A stretch of 64,000 bases of DNA, from positions 1 through 64,000 of the forward strand of contig NZ_JBQCJW010000006.1 in assembly GCF_051967575.1 (NCBI RefSeq), written 5' to 3'. The translations under genes and the position numbers were made by a program. This DNA is from Solibacillus silvestris_B (GTDB lineage: Bacteria; Bacillota; Bacilli; Bacillales_A; Planococcaceae). The notes beneath the pieces are model-generated. The model was given only the letters and a program-made list of their open reading frames with translations, did no database searches and was not told the DNA's origin. This document shows, in pieces, positions 36,583 through 45,804 of the stretch. Position 1 is the stretch's first letter. Every line of letters begins with the position of its first letter.

Positions 36583-37224
36583 ATGTTAGTTAAACAAAGA
36601 TATGTAAAAAAGAAAGATGTAAGCTATGTTAAAGAAACCGATTTGATTTCCGACGTGCTCGGTCAATTAAACGACAATGGCTACAGATGCATCCCTGTAT
36701 TGGATGAAGCAGGCGAAAAATTCGTCGGGAATATTTACAAAGTGGAAGTGCTCGAATATAAATTGAAAGAAGGGGACATGAAAGCGCCGGTAAAAACGTT
36801 GGCAGAAGAACCGGATGCATTTATTCATGAGAACAGCTCATTTTTTGAAGTGTTCCATTCGATTAAGCAATTACCGTATTTGGCGGTTGTTGATACGAAA
36901 GGCAACTTTTCGGGCATAATGCCGCATTCGAAAGTTTTCGAGCTGCTGGAAGAGGCATGGGGCTATCGTACAGGCAGCTGTGCGGTCACGATTGCATTGC
37001 CGGACACCGACGGGATTTTAATTAAAGTGCTGACGGCCGTGAAAAAAGTTTGGCCGCTGCATTGTGTGTTCTCGCTGGACGATGACACAACGTATTTGCG
37101 CCGTGTTGTCATCACATTAACAAAAGGAGCAAAGCAATCGACAGTGGACGAGCTGGAGCAATCCATTTTAAAACAAGGCGCGCGTATCATCGATTTGGAA
37201 GTGTTTGATAAAGAGAATTTTTAA
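36583..37224 (+). CDS. CBS-domain protein with ACT-like C-terminus
   Basis: A 213-residue protein with a CBS pair (about 1-125; GYRCIPVLDEAGEKFVGNIY and LPYLAVVDTKGNFSGIM) and a C-terminal ACT-like domain (about 130-205; AVTIALPDTDGILIKVL). This architecture matches Listeria CbpA (a c-di-AMP-binding CBS-ACT protein) rather than the CBS-only DarB/YkuL. Binding of c-di-AMP or an adenine nucleotide is likely but not shown by the sequence. ATG follows AAAGGAGG. Monocistronic, 115 bp after the TPR gene. Confidence 0.75.
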   Translation: MLVKQRYVKKKDVSYVKETDLISDVLGQLNDNGYRCIPVLDEAGEKFVGNIYKVEVLEYKLKEGDMKAPVKTLAEEPDAFIHENSSFFEVFHSIKQLPYLAVVDTKGNFSGIMPHSKVFELLEEAWGYRTGSCAVTIALPDTDGILIKVLTAVKKVWPLHCVFSLDDDTTYLRRVVITLTKGAKQSTVDELEQSILKQGARIIDLEVFDKENF

Positions 37225-37834
37225 ATGTTTGAGACGATTCGTTCATTTTGGGCGGGTCGTTTTTTGTTGAGGGAGATTTCGCAATGGGCTTATTTAATGG
37301 CACCGCAGCCTTTCGTCAAAAAGTTTCATGGCGAATGCGGCTCCTCGTTGTTTGTGCATAATCCCCTAACGGAAGAAACACCTCGTAAATCCTTATTTTA
37401 CGATTAATAAGAAGAATCTATTTTGAAAAAAGATTGATCAAAATGAATTCTCCTTAGCATTTTTAAGTTCAGTTTTTAAGAAAATTTGATTATTTTCTAC
37501 ATGTGTTACTTCATAAACGCACCCCATTGTTGCATAAGGGTTGCATTAGATCTATTTTTTTAAATGTTAAGCAGAAGGTTGTCTATCCCCCAATTACATC
37601 AACTTAAATGATAATTCCACTTGCTTCTATACTTGAAATTGTATCTGAGAAAATGAATCCCTGTTAAAAGATATTGCCTATCCCATAATGTTGTGTTTAT
37701 AAATTTTTATTCATATAAGAATATTTCAAATAAAAATAGTCCTCCACAGTTACAATTGAGAGTATAAAATATTAAATGTAAATATAAGTAAAATATGTTA
37801 TAGATATAAATATATTAATTTTCAGGAGGTTGCA
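37225..37834. other. Gene-poor AT-rich intergenic region
   Basis: After the CBS gene a 60-codon frame begins directly at the stop codon, but it lacks a ribosome site and protein-like composition. The rest (37410-37830) is very AT-rich and marks the left edge of an AT-rich accessory block. No terminator hairpin stands out. Confidence 0.45.
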
Positions 37835-39766
37835 ATGAAACTTTACAAAATCATATACCTATTTATTTTCTCAATTCTGTTTATATCGGGTTGTTCGGAA
37901 CCGGAAAAAACTGAAAATAATCCTTATTTAACGATAGTTAATCATTTAACAAATGAAGACATGAACGGCCGTTTGACCGGTACTAAAGGCAATGAAAAAG
38001 CAGTGGATTATATTAAAGAGCAGTTTGCTATGGCGAAACTCGAAACGATTTTTAATGAGTCTTATTTACATTCTTATGCTCATACTTACTATAATCCGGA
38101 GAAGCAAAAAGTTGAGTTGTCGATTCATTATGAAAATAAGGAAATGAAATTGGAATACGGAATAGACTTTTTAGAGCAAAAATCTGTAAAATCATTACAG
38201 AGTCGGTTACCTATTTGTGACCAACAAGAAGAACTTATAAAAGATGATTGTATATTTATAACAACGGACGGATTTCCATTAAATAACCCCTATATAAAAG
38301 GCGTACTCATATCAAAACCCGATTTTTACAAGCACTTGCCAACTAACTTAAATGGGATTCCCATCTTTCAAATACAAGAAAAAATCTATGAACGTTTAGT
38401 AACGGATATAGAGGATATCCAACAAATTGAAATGAATATGGAATTAACTAATGAAGTGATTGAAGCTCATAATATAGTCGGGAAAATCACCGGAACAGGC
38501 CATGGAGATCATAGGGATGCCTTAATTATCTCTGCTCATTTTGATTCAGTAGGTTCAATCGGGGATAGCAGTATAGACGGTGCAATTGATAATGCATCAG
38601 GTGTTGCATCATTAATCCAACTCGCTTTTAATTTAAAACAACATAGTTTATCAAAAGATTTTCAATCAGATATTATTTTTGTTGCTTTTAATGGTGAAGA
38701 GTCAGGTATGCAAGGTAGTGAGGCATTTATTGAAAATATTGCTCAAAGTTACAAAAATATTTCAAATATCAATATCGACTCCATAGGTATAAAAGATATT
38801 GAAGAATATATGCTAGTAAATACAGAAAATGGACAAGCTTTACGTGAACGTTTAATCAGTTATTTGAAGGATCATCAATTCAATATTATTGATGAGAATC
38901 CGTCTATCACAAGCGACCATATGTCATTTTCTAAAAAGAACTATCCTGCAGTTACAATTGGCCAAAATGAATTGGATTTGATCCATACGCTTAAAGACAA
39001 GAAAGACGTTATTGATACTAATAAACTCCATGAAATTGTAACAGGTTTATTTAATTATATTGTAGAAAAAGAAGGAATCGATTTAGAATTAATCCATGAA
39101 CATTCCGAGCTAACCGAGGAAGAATTGAAGATATCAAAAGAACTTGTAGAATTAGCAAATGAAGAAGAGCGTAATTTAGAATTCGGGCAATACAAACGAA
39201 TGAGTTTTAAAGAAACGGAAACTGAAGTTGTTAATTCAATTGTTGCATTTAATGATGAATTAGAATTTACATCGGTTTCTTCTGCAACAGCTAAATTAAA
39301 TTGGCTAACTATCCCTGACAAACTAAATGAATATTCTTTCAATAAGGGGTATATCAGTGTTTTTCTTGCACCAGATAATTTTGATTCATTAGAAACGGAT
39401 AAAGTCTATGAAATAGGCCACTTCGCCGTTGAGGATCTAAGCTCGTTAAAATTAATTTATTTAGATTCCAATTCCGAAGGGTATGATATTTCAATTGGTA
39501 ATACGCAAATCGGAAATGATGCAAAAAATAAGGTGGTTCCATATCAAGACCATGAATATATTGTCTCCGATTATGAGCCGCATTTAATTATTAGTACTTC
39601 AAGACAGTGGGATAATAAAACTTACTATTATTCAATAAGTAAAGTAAAGCAAGAGAACAATGGTGATAGGTTCCTTTTATGGACGTCTGGCGAGGTAGAA
39701 GAAGCCTTACAAACTATTCATTCTTTTGATTTAGAAAATTGGACAAAACAAATGGGTTTAAAATAA
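37835..39766 (+). CDS. M28-family zinc peptidase, lipoprotein
   Basis: A 643-residue protein with a lipoprotein signal (lipobox ISGC) and an M28 aminopeptidase domain (about 205-420). Zinc-site motifs are ISAHFDSVG, DGAIDNASGVA, FVAFNGEESGMQGS and a late TSDHMSF His. The N-terminal 180 residues include a PA-like insert region. The C-terminal 200 residues are unassigned and beta-rich. It should be membrane-tethered outside the cell and release amino acids from peptides. Its codons are more AT-rich than those of its neighbours, suggesting acquisition. Start ATG after AGGAGG. Confidence 0.85.
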   Translation: MKLYKIIYLFIFSILFISGCSEPEKTENNPYLTIVNHLTNEDMNGRLTGTKGNEKAVDYIKEQFAMAKLETIFNESYLHSYAHTYYNPEKQKVELSIHYENKEMKLEYGIDFLEQKSVKSLQSRLPICDQQEELIKDDCIFITTDGFPLNNPYIKGVLISKPDFYKHLPTNLNGIPIFQIQEKIYERLVTDIEDIQQIEMNMELTNEVIEAHNIVGKITGTGHGDHRDALIISAHFDSVGSIGDSSIDGAIDNASGVASLIQLAFNLKQHSLSKDFQSDIIFVAFNGEESGMQGSEAFIENIAQSYKNISNINIDSIGIKDIEEYMLVNTENGQALRERLISYLKDHQFNIIDENPSITSDHMSFSKKNYPAVTIGQNELDLIHTLKDKKDVIDTNKLHEIVTGLFNYIVEKEGIDLELIHEHSELTEEELKISKELVELANEEERNLEFGQYKRMSFKETETEVVNSIVAFNDELEFTSVSSATAKLNWLTIPDKLNEYSFNKGYISVFLAPDNFDSLETDKVYEIGHFAVEDLSSLKLIYLDSNSEGYDISIGNTQIGNDAKNKVVPYQDHEYIVSDYEPHLIISTSRQWDNKTYYYSISKVKQENNGDRFLLWTSGEVEEALQTIHSFDLENWTKQMGLK

Positions 39767-39776
39767 CTTTAAGTAT

Positions 39777-39815
39777 GAAAAGCCAATCCCGAGGGAGAAT
39801 TGGCTTTTCATTCTG
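39777..39815 (+). terminator. Terminator after the M28 peptidase
   Basis: GAAAAGCCAAT...ATTGGCTTTTC stem with terminal T residues. Confidence 0.8.
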
Positions 39816-39903
39816 TTGATAAACTCAGATATCAATAGATATTTTGTAGAAATTCGGATAAATTCTCTCCAAATCATCATTTTTATGAATTGGAGGGATT
39901 TTT

Positions 39904-40655
39904 ATGTTTTTTATGCACTCGCGTCAAGAAACCGGAAAAAATCACCAATTTTATCGATTTATGTACGAGTCAGGACACCCGTTAATTCAACTGGACAAAC
40001 TCATCGATTGGCAGTGGATTTACCAAAAACTTTTACCTTATTATTCTCCTACAAAAACAGGGCGTCCTACTGTTGACCCTCTTTTTCTCATTAAAATTCT
40101 GGTGATTCAGGGACTGGAAGGCTTATGTTCGGTTCATCTGTAAACAAATTCAATCCAATACTACCCATCGCTGGTTTTTAGGGATTTCCCCCTTTCATAA
40201 AATGCCGCACCATAGTATCGTTACACGTTTTCTCTGGGAAGGGCTACAGGGTAACGCATTCCATTTAGTCAAACGTTTAGTCAACGATCCTCTATTTCGT
40301 CTGGATTGCGGTTTTCCCGTTTCAGATTCAATTGTCATCGGAAGCGTCCTATTCACGGATGATTCGCGTGATTAGTGAGCCAGATGTAATGGATACGATG
40401 CAAGATGAACTCATTCAAACAGTCTTTATTGAAGGGTTTCTTTGTGATGAACATCTTGGTTTTGATGCTACACATTTTGAGTCTCGTGATGCATCAAAGC
40501 CTTCTGAGAAAAAAGAAGCTGCACCACCAAAAAAACGGGGCGTAAATCAAAGGAAGAACACGCTGCCTAGCTCACTGAGCAAGGGGAAATAGAAGCAAAT
40601 CTAACGACGTATGAAAAGAAACTGGAGGCGCAGTTAACGATTTCAGCGAACGAGC
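39904..40655 (+). mobile_element. Degenerate transposase (IS1182-like), frameshifted and truncated
   Basis: The first frame (39904-40142) gives a transposase start with TKTGRPTVDPLFLIKILVIQ. A shift near 40137 is needed to read FICKQIQSNTTHRWFLGIS and IVTRFLWEGLQGNAF. A third frame (from about 40332) gives FDATHFESRDASKPSEKKEA, a typical mid-protein segment of this family. It stops near 40655, so the catalytic C-terminal half is gone. No terminal inverted repeats were identified. Dead element; the IS1182 assignment is from motif memory. Confidence 0.8.
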
Positions 40656-40657
40656 TT

Positions 40658-41005
40658 TTATAATTCTTTAATTATTTCGATATAGTCTCTATCACATAAT
40701 AAATGAATGATATATTTTCCATTCGTATATGTTGTCACACTGCCTTCCTGTTCTGTTTTTCTCCAATTGTTTAAGTGGATGATGAGTTTGTAGCTAACAG
40801 GAATTCCATTTTCGAATGATGCTTTTTCCCAATTATACCCTCTAACGTTATCGGTTTTATATACTAACTGAGCACTCTTCGGAAGAGGAAAATTACTTAA
40901 TTCCTCAGATTTTTCGTAGAATGATACAGATAGCAGGAAAAAGAGAATACCGGCAAACAACAGAATAAACATGAAAACTAAAAATTTTACAAGTTTCTTC
41001 TTCAT
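40658..41005 (-). CDS. Membrane-anchored hypothetical protein
   Basis: A 115-residue protein with an N-terminal membrane helix (about 7-27, FLVFMFILLFAGILFFLLSV) and an extracytoplasmic domain with several Tyr and Trp residues. It lies directly next to the broken end of the transposase. A tiny membrane protein gene (41045-41149) is 40 bp upstream on the same strand, probably cotranscribed. No family recognised. Confidence 0.6.
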   Translation of the reverse strand: MKKKLVKFLVFMFILLFAGILFFLLSVSFYEKSEELSNFPLPKSAQLVYKTDNVRGYNWEKASFENGIPVSYKLIIHLNNWRKTEQEGSVTTYTNGKYIIHLLCDRDYIEIIKEL

Positions 41006-41044
41006 GATTCACCAACTTCCAATGAAATTTCAGCTGAGCGCTGA

Positions 41045-41149
41045 TTATTCAAAAAGAAAATAATTAAGAAGCAATAACACGATTGCCAATCCAGTGAAAA
41101 CATAATAAGCGATATTCGTTTTGCTCTTTTGATTTTTTGCTGACTTCAT
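41045..41149 (-). CDS. 34-residue single-pass membrane peptide
   Basis: ATG at 41149 after GTGTCAGGAAG opens a frame with a basic N-terminus (KSAKNQKSKTN) and one membrane helix (IAYYVFTGLAIVLLLLNYF), then a stop. The topology is that of many small bacterial membrane peptides. It is 40 bp from the next gene on the same strand. The evidence is composition plus a modest ribosome site. Confidence 0.45.
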   Translation of the reverse strand: MKSAKNQKSKTNIAYYVFTGLAIVLLLLNYFLFE

Positions 41150-41590
41150 CTTCCTGACACCTCAATTTCTGATTTCCTTATTTTCATATTCATTACAATA
41201 AAATTAACATAAATACCGGGTGAAGTAATTACAATTCCTAAAATAATAAATATATTAAATGAAACTTTATGAATAAGCAGGTTGACAGCATCTCGGATAT
41301 TAAGAAGTATAGTGATAGTGTTTTGGTTTGCAACTTAACTAGGGAATGGCTCCAAAATTAATTCCGTCAATAGCATCTTTTTTTTTATGCTCTTTTTGCT
41401 ATAAGGCTAATGTGTTAGGCTGAATTATTGCGCCCAACTAATCTCTTGCACGGGTTGTAAATGGACGGTACGATAAGAGGATGTCGGTTTGCTGGACTAT
41501 GACGAATTTCAGCGTCAAATATCGTTCAATAGTTCGATTCGGAAAGCCGAAAAAAAGTTATTATACATAAAAGGTAAAGGGAGTGATTAT
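41150..41590. other. Intergenic region
   Basis: No convincing gene. The 34 codons upstream of the next CDS are open but precede its ribosome site. No repeat or terminator stands out. Confidence 0.4.
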
Positions 41591-41932
41591 ATGCGGCTTT
41601 GTCGTTGTCAGAAGATTAAACAAGTAAAAGTAGAAGCGGATATAAGTGCAGATCCGCTATGGTGCGGCCGATGCTTCGCCAATTTGGATATGAATGATTT
41701 TCCGTTGCCTCCAGAACTCAAAAAAGAACTTCAAGCCTGGATTGCCGATTACGGGCAATGGATTGATTGGGAAAATGACGGAATTGTAAAAGGCGGCGCA
41801 TTAATGGAAGAGCAGCATAATATGCGCGGTGTTGTTTTGGCGGGGAGGGTGAAGCTCACACTGGAGGATCAATATGATGTCGTCTTCGCACCTGCCATAT
41901 TTTCGCGAAGAATCATAAAGAATGCCCTGTAA
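41591..41932 (+). CDS. Small protein with paired cysteines, possible zinc-binding
   Basis: A 113-residue protein starting at ATG 41591 after AGGGAGTG. Near the N-terminus are CRC and, about 25 residues later, CGRC, which could bind one zinc ion. The middle is acidic and Trp-rich (AWIADYGQWIDWENDG). The longer frame from 41489 lacks a ribosome site. No family name can be given. Confidence 0.6.
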   Translation: MRLCRCQKIKQVKVEADISADPLWCGRCFANLDMNDFPLPPELKKELQAWIADYGQWIDWENDGIVKGGALMEEQHNMRGVVLAGRVKLTLEDQYDVVFAPAIFSRRIIKNAL

Positions 41933-41995
41933 ACTTTATATTGTTTAAAAATCCAATTCACAAATACCTGCACTGAAGAACGTAAACTTCAATAA

Positions 41996-42211
41996 GATAC
42001 AAGGAAAAAGTGGGATTTACCGATTAATCAATATATTTCAATTAGCATTGTTGCCAGTGATGGGGCAATCTCTTGGATAAAAAGCTTCGACCAGTTTTTG
42101 CGGCAAAATATTTTGCTTCAAAACATTTTATACCAAGTCAAATTAAACACAGACAAAGGATTCACAATGGATTTATCGGGTGATCCAGTGACCGTTTACT
42201 TTGATTTATAA
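41996..42211 (+). pseudogene. Gene remnant, C-terminal fragment without start
   Basis: A 72-codon open frame with protein-like sequence (WDLPINQYISISIVASDG, SWIKSFDQFLRQNILLQ, ending DLSGDPVTVYFDL) but no usable start codon. It looks like the tail of a gene cut at about 41995. Family unknown. Confidence 0.35.
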
Positions 42212-42420
42212 AATGGTCAGATTTAAATAGGTTATAACGTAATTTGAGGCCTGCAGCGGGGACATTTTGAAAAAATTGTTTCAATTGCAGGTATTTTTTT
42301 ATTTTCATATCTTCAGGTTGCAAGAACGGGTGAGGGGCTATCGTGAGCGACATTCCATTAGCACTTTCAATAAAGCCTTGTATATATTGCTGTCGGAGCA
42401 TAATGGATAAGTATCAAATA

Positions 42421-42510
42421 ATGATATATCAGATTACGGTATAACGCTGGACTGATATATCATATAATGATATATTCTTTTTAAGGATGTATCACTTTAT
42501 GATATATCAT
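42421..42510 (+). promoter_or_regulatory. Cluster of ATGATATATCAT operators before padR
   Basis: ATGATATATCA (42421-42431) and its inverse TGATATATCAT (42453-42463) flank a promoter-sized gap. ATGATATAT recurs at 42467, and a perfect 12-bp palindrome ATGATATATCAT lies at 42499-42510. A TATAAT sequence (42463-42468) sits within the cluster. This fits multi-site autorepression by the PadR protein encoded at 42534. Confidence 0.65.
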
Positions 42511-42533
42511 AATTGAATATAGGTGGTGTTTTG

Positions 42534-42851
42534 TTGAAGAAAGCTGAGCAATTAACAGATTCCATGTTTTATATTATGGCAGCCTTAACGAAGCCAAGGC
42601 ATGGATACGCAATTATGAATTTGATTGAGGAAACGACAGATGGGGCGGTTGCGATAGGTCCAGCTTCAATGTACACGATAATAAAAAAGTTGTTAAAGCT
42701 TGAGTGGATATATTTATATGACGGGTCGGATTCAAGGCGGAAGACATATTTGCTTACCGAGAAGGGCAGGGCAGTAATAGCAGAAGATGTGAAGATAAGA
42801 AAACGGATGATCCAATTAGCGGAAACAGGGTTGAAGGAGGGCGAAGAATGA
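42534..42851 (+). CDS. PadR-family transcriptional regulator (second module)
   Basis: A 105-residue winged-helix regulator (DSMFYIMAALTKPRHGYAIM, then GPASMYTIIKKLLKLEWIYL and the wing RRKTYLLTEKGRAV). The start is a TTG at 42534 downstream of AGGTGGTG; TTG 42531 or 42513 are less well placed. It overlaps the DUF2812 gene by ATGA. There is no ABC transporter in this copy, so the pair may control a target elsewhere or only itself. Confidence 0.85.
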   Translation: MKKAEQLTDSMFYIMAALTKPRHGYAIMNLIEETTDGAVAIGPASMYTIIKKLLKLEWIYLYDGSDSRRKTYLLTEKGRAVIAEDVKIRKRMIQLAETGLKEGEE

Positions 42852-43564
42852 AACAGACAAAGTATATTATGTCAGGCGGATTAGCATTTTCCGAGGAAAA
42901 GGATATGGAAAAATTACGCCGATTTTCTTTGAAGGGGTGGCATGTCAGCGATTTCAAGTTTATGGGTTATACGCTTAAAAAAGGGGAACGCTCAGAGTAT
43001 ATTTACAGTGTGGATTATCGTTCATTAAATGAGGATGAAGAAGAAGAATACTTTGGCTTTTTTTCATCTTTCGGATGGTCGCATATTGCTTCAGAAGGAA
43101 ATATTCATTTATTCAGGGCATACCCTGACACAAATCCGATTTACAGCGACCGTGATACATCGGTTGAAAAGTATGAAAACTCTGCGCGTTCTACGAAATA
43201 TGTCGCAATTCCGCTTGTGCTGCTAACAGTAATCGCATGGATAGGGGCAATGGTTAGCACCGATGTTTTACAAGCTTTGCTGCAGGTGATAGCTGTCATA
43301 TTAACGGTGATTGCGGTACCGGCAGCGTGGACTGTAACCGCAATATACAGCAATAAATGGAAAGCGGAGGAAAAAGGGGGACTGGTAAAATTTGCGAAAA
43401 CTATACCGATCCTGCTCTTCTTCATAGCTGTTTTCATATTGTTATTAGTCGATGGCGATGCATTGCATATGCTGGCATCAATAATCATTGGAGCAATTGC
43501 ACTTCCCGGTTTTATTTGGGTTATCATGTCTCTTTATCATAAAATGGGGGCAAATAATATTTAG
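42848..43564 (+). CDS. DUF2812 domain membrane protein (second module)
   Basis: A 238-residue protein with an N-terminal DUF2812 domain (about 1-105; MEKLRRFSLKGWHVSDFKFM, ERSEYIYSVDYR) and four membrane segments in the C-terminal half (about 118-136, 141-165, 185-203, 208-230). It overlaps the padR stop by four bases with GGAGGGCG upstream. It is longer than the first copy at 12575 by two helices. Function of the family is unknown. Confidence 0.8.
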   Translation: MKQTKYIMSGGLAFSEEKDMEKLRRFSLKGWHVSDFKFMGYTLKKGERSEYIYSVDYRSLNEDEEEEYFGFFSSFGWSHIASEGNIHLFRAYPDTNPIYSDRDTSVEKYENSARSTKYVAIPLVLLTVIAWIGAMVSTDVLQALLQVIAVILTVIAVPAAWTVTAIYSNKWKAEEKGGLVKFAKTIPILLFFIAVFILLLVDGDALHMLASIIIGAIALPGFIWVIMSLYHKMGANNI

Positions 43565-43644
43565 TATACGATTCGGATAATCAAATTTTCACATAAGGTG
43601 ATTGGGCTTCCAGCTGCCTTTTTCCAAACAGAACCAACGAACTC

Positions 43645-43688
43645 AAAGAGCCTTGCCGCAATGCATGCAGTAAGGCTCTTTCTTTTCT
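43645..43688 (+). terminator. Terminator of the second PadR-DUF2812 pair
   Basis: AAAGAGCCTT...AAGGCTCTTT perfect 10-bp stem followed by CTTTTCT. Confidence 0.8.
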
Positions 43689-43752
43689 GCAAAATCTAAT
43701 AACATGAAAATCGTTTTACACTGGGGATAATGGACTGTCTGCACAATCATCA

Positions 43753-43923
43753 TTAGCTAATCCGGATCACCTGCACTTCTTTCGCCTCCCATTGATTACC
43801 TTTAAGATGAACTTTAACTTCCGCTCCAACAGCTCCTAAAGCCGACCGATCCCTTGAACCTTCAAAAAATTCATTGTTGGACTTGTCCTCAATCCTTTTT
43901 AGCCTTGCTGAGCCACTAATCCA
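43753..43923 (-). pseudogene. C-terminal gene remnant, DUF3221-like
   Basis: A 57-codon frame without start encodes a beta-rich sequence (WISGSARLKRIEDKSNNEFF, GAVGAEVKVHLKGNQW, ending QVIRIS) resembling the C-terminus of DUF3221-type OB-fold proteins. The name is tentative. It overlaps the 3' end of the next dead gene. Confidence 0.35.
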
Positions 43924-44386
43924 CTAAATTACCTAATAATAGAAATATTTGAGGTGTTATTAGGAGGAACAAGACAATTGTAAAAAAAACCTTATAGCCT
44001 ATGTCATTTTCCCGATGCTGTTTTCTCTTTTTTAACCAGACGATAAAATACACTACAGCTACCCCAAATGTTACAAAAGAAAGAAAATCCAAATAGCCAC
44101 CCCATTTTATAAAGATTCAATATATAACTACTAACCGGACAGCAGCCATATAAACGTCTCTTCCTTGATTGTCTGTTTTTATTTTATTCCACCGGATGCT
44201 TGTAAGCCCACAAAAAAAAATTTGCAGCGCAACCTTTGCTGGCATTACAAGTATAATTAGCAAACTGTTCAGCCTTACCGTTTATGGGATCGTGATTGCT
44301 ACACTGCCAATGTTCAACCGTCCGTCCTTATAAAGATATTTATGATTAATTCCCGAAAAATATCCTAAAGAAAAACGAATGGGCAT
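43916..44386 (-). pseudogene. Dead membrane-protein gene with two in-frame stops
   Basis: One reading frame runs from ATG 44386 to 43916 but is interrupted by TAA and TGA. The pieces read as one membrane protein: LNSLLIILVMPAKVALQIFF, then FLSFVTFGVAVVYFIVWL and VFFTIVLFLLITPQIFLLL. No frameshift is needed. A TTG at 44092 with GGGGTGG before it could still give a 58-residue two-helix protein. Family unknown. Confidence 0.45.
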
Positions 44387-44532
44387 CATATAAATCGGTT
44401 AAAAAACTTCAGGAAAATACGACTCGCCATTTAAAATCCGTAACGTTGTACTAATACAGTTAAATTTAGAGGATTTTGGCGATTTGTAGCGAAATTAAAT
44501 GAGAAAGGGGAATTTTTAAAGGGGGAAGATTA

Positions 44533-45165
44533 ATGTTCATTAAAATTAATGGTGAAAGAATTGACTTCACGAAAGTCGAGTTAATTGTAATAGAACAGGG
44601 GATCGCGGATTTATTTGAAAGCTTTGACAAGAAAACATTGCATGAGCTTGCGGCGCAAAAAAAATATGAGCATTTAAAAAGCTATGTGGAAAAGCATGCT
44701 GTACATATGAAGGATTTACCGGCAGGGAAAGCTTTAAAAAAATTAAAGGATGAGGGGAACATCTTTTATAAACAGTTTCTGAATAATTATGGAGACCTCG
44801 CATATTCGCGGTTTATCGTCAAAGGGGATGAGCATTTATTAAAACAGAAAGGCGTTTACACTATTATCGCGAACAATGAAATGAAGTTTTGCGGTGTGTG
44901 CGCAAGATCGTTTAAAGAGCGCTTTAACCAGCATATCGGCAATATTTATGCAAAAGGGTGCTTCCGTGACGGCACGGCGACACATTGCCACGTCAATGCT
45001 AAAATTACGCAAATGCTGCCGGCGAACGATGTGCATTTCGCCATTTATCCGATGGAGCATGAAAAAGATATGAACAGCCTGAAAAATGCGATTATTAAAC
45101 GTTTCGAGCCGGAATGGAATTTGCGCTCGAACAGGGATATATATGAATTGACGACAATGTTTTAA
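44533..45165 (+). CDS. GIY-YIG nuclease-like protein
   Basis: A 210-residue protein whose C-terminal half resembles a GIY-YIG domain: GVY at 107-109, FCG at 119-121 in place of YIG, Arg130 in ARSFKERFNQH, and the end segment NAIIKRFEPEWNLR with a conserved Glu and Asn. The N-terminal 95 residues are helical and unassigned. The motif changes are within the range of active relatives, so it may cut DNA, but that is not certain. ATG after GGGGGAAGA. No methylase or restriction partner nearby. Confidence 0.6.
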   Translation: MFIKINGERIDFTKVELIVIEQGIADLFESFDKKTLHELAAQKKYEHLKSYVEKHAVHMKDLPAGKALKKLKDEGNIFYKQFLNNYGDLAYSRFIVKGDEHLLKQKGVYTIIANNEMKFCGVCARSFKERFNQHIGNIYAKGCFRDGTATHCHVNAKITQMLPANDVHFAIYPMEHEKDMNSLKNAIIKRFEPEWNLRSNRDIYELTTMF

Positions 45166-45290
45166 CTAAATTTGCCTCCGCCTCCGTTTGCACGTATGAA
45201 ATTTATGAACCGATGGATTATTGTCGTTATTCTTGTTTCATTTACTTATATTATTGGGAATAGTAAGTGAAAAAAGGGTAGGTGATTGTC

Positions 45291-45668
45291 ATGCAGGCAG
45301 CATTGAAATATTACAGGCAAGTCCATAGCGAATATTTGTGGCTCCATTTTTTGGTGGCGGTCGTATTAGTGTTTACGTCGGTATTTTGGTTTGTGCTTCC
45401 ATACTTCATGATTAATTACGGCAATTACTCAACAACAGCGTTCCAGCAATTGCTAATATTAATCGCCCTATATACCGTTCCGTCATTTATCGTCACAATG
45501 CATTGCTGGTTTATTAATTTTAAGGCGGCGCTTCGATGGAAAAAGAGTTATCCCGAAGAAAGTGTCTGGCGATGGTTTTTAAAATTCCAGTCCATTACAT
45601 TTTTGACGGTAGTCCTATTTTCGTCGGTCATTTTCTCAAGTCTGTTCATTATTGATATGGTCCTTTAA
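45291..45668 (+). CDS. Hypothetical three-helix membrane protein
   Basis: A 125-residue protein with three membrane segments (about 18-42, 52-75, 97-122) and an amphipathic Tyr/Trp-rich loop (FKAALRWKKSYPEESVWRWF). Start ATG 45291 after GGGTAGG. It lies alone upstream of ccdA with a 135-bp gap. No family recognised. Confidence 0.6.
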   Translation: MQAALKYYRQVHSEYLWLHFLVAVVLVFTSVFWFVLPYFMINYGNYSTTAFQQLLILIALYTVPSFIVTMHCWFINFKAALRWKKSYPEESVWRWFLKFQSITFLTVVLFSSVIFSSLFIIDMVL

Positions 45669-45804
45669 CGGGGTTTTTATTGGCTTTCTTTGCTTCACAT
45701 ATATCTCACATCGCCGTCAAAAAAAATTCACATTAAAAAAGTGAGTAATGTATTGGAAAATTTGGTACGATTGAGGCATCAATGTGAAGGAGATTGAATG
45801 CAGC

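Noticed and set aside
37225..37407. 60-codon frame starting at the stop codon of the CBS gene
   Set aside because: It has no ribosome site and its composition is not protein-like.
42162..42401. 79-codon minus-strand frame before the second padR
   Set aside because: No ribosome site; the opposite strand of this region holds a more protein-like remnant.
44533..45165. Restriction-modification or homing system around the GIY-YIG-like gene
   Set aside because: No methylase, specificity subunit or intron was found nearby.
45196..45270. 24-codon frame with one hydrophobic segment before the 45291 gene
   Set aside because: The upstream sequence is pyrimidine-rich with no ribosome site, so translation is doubtful.
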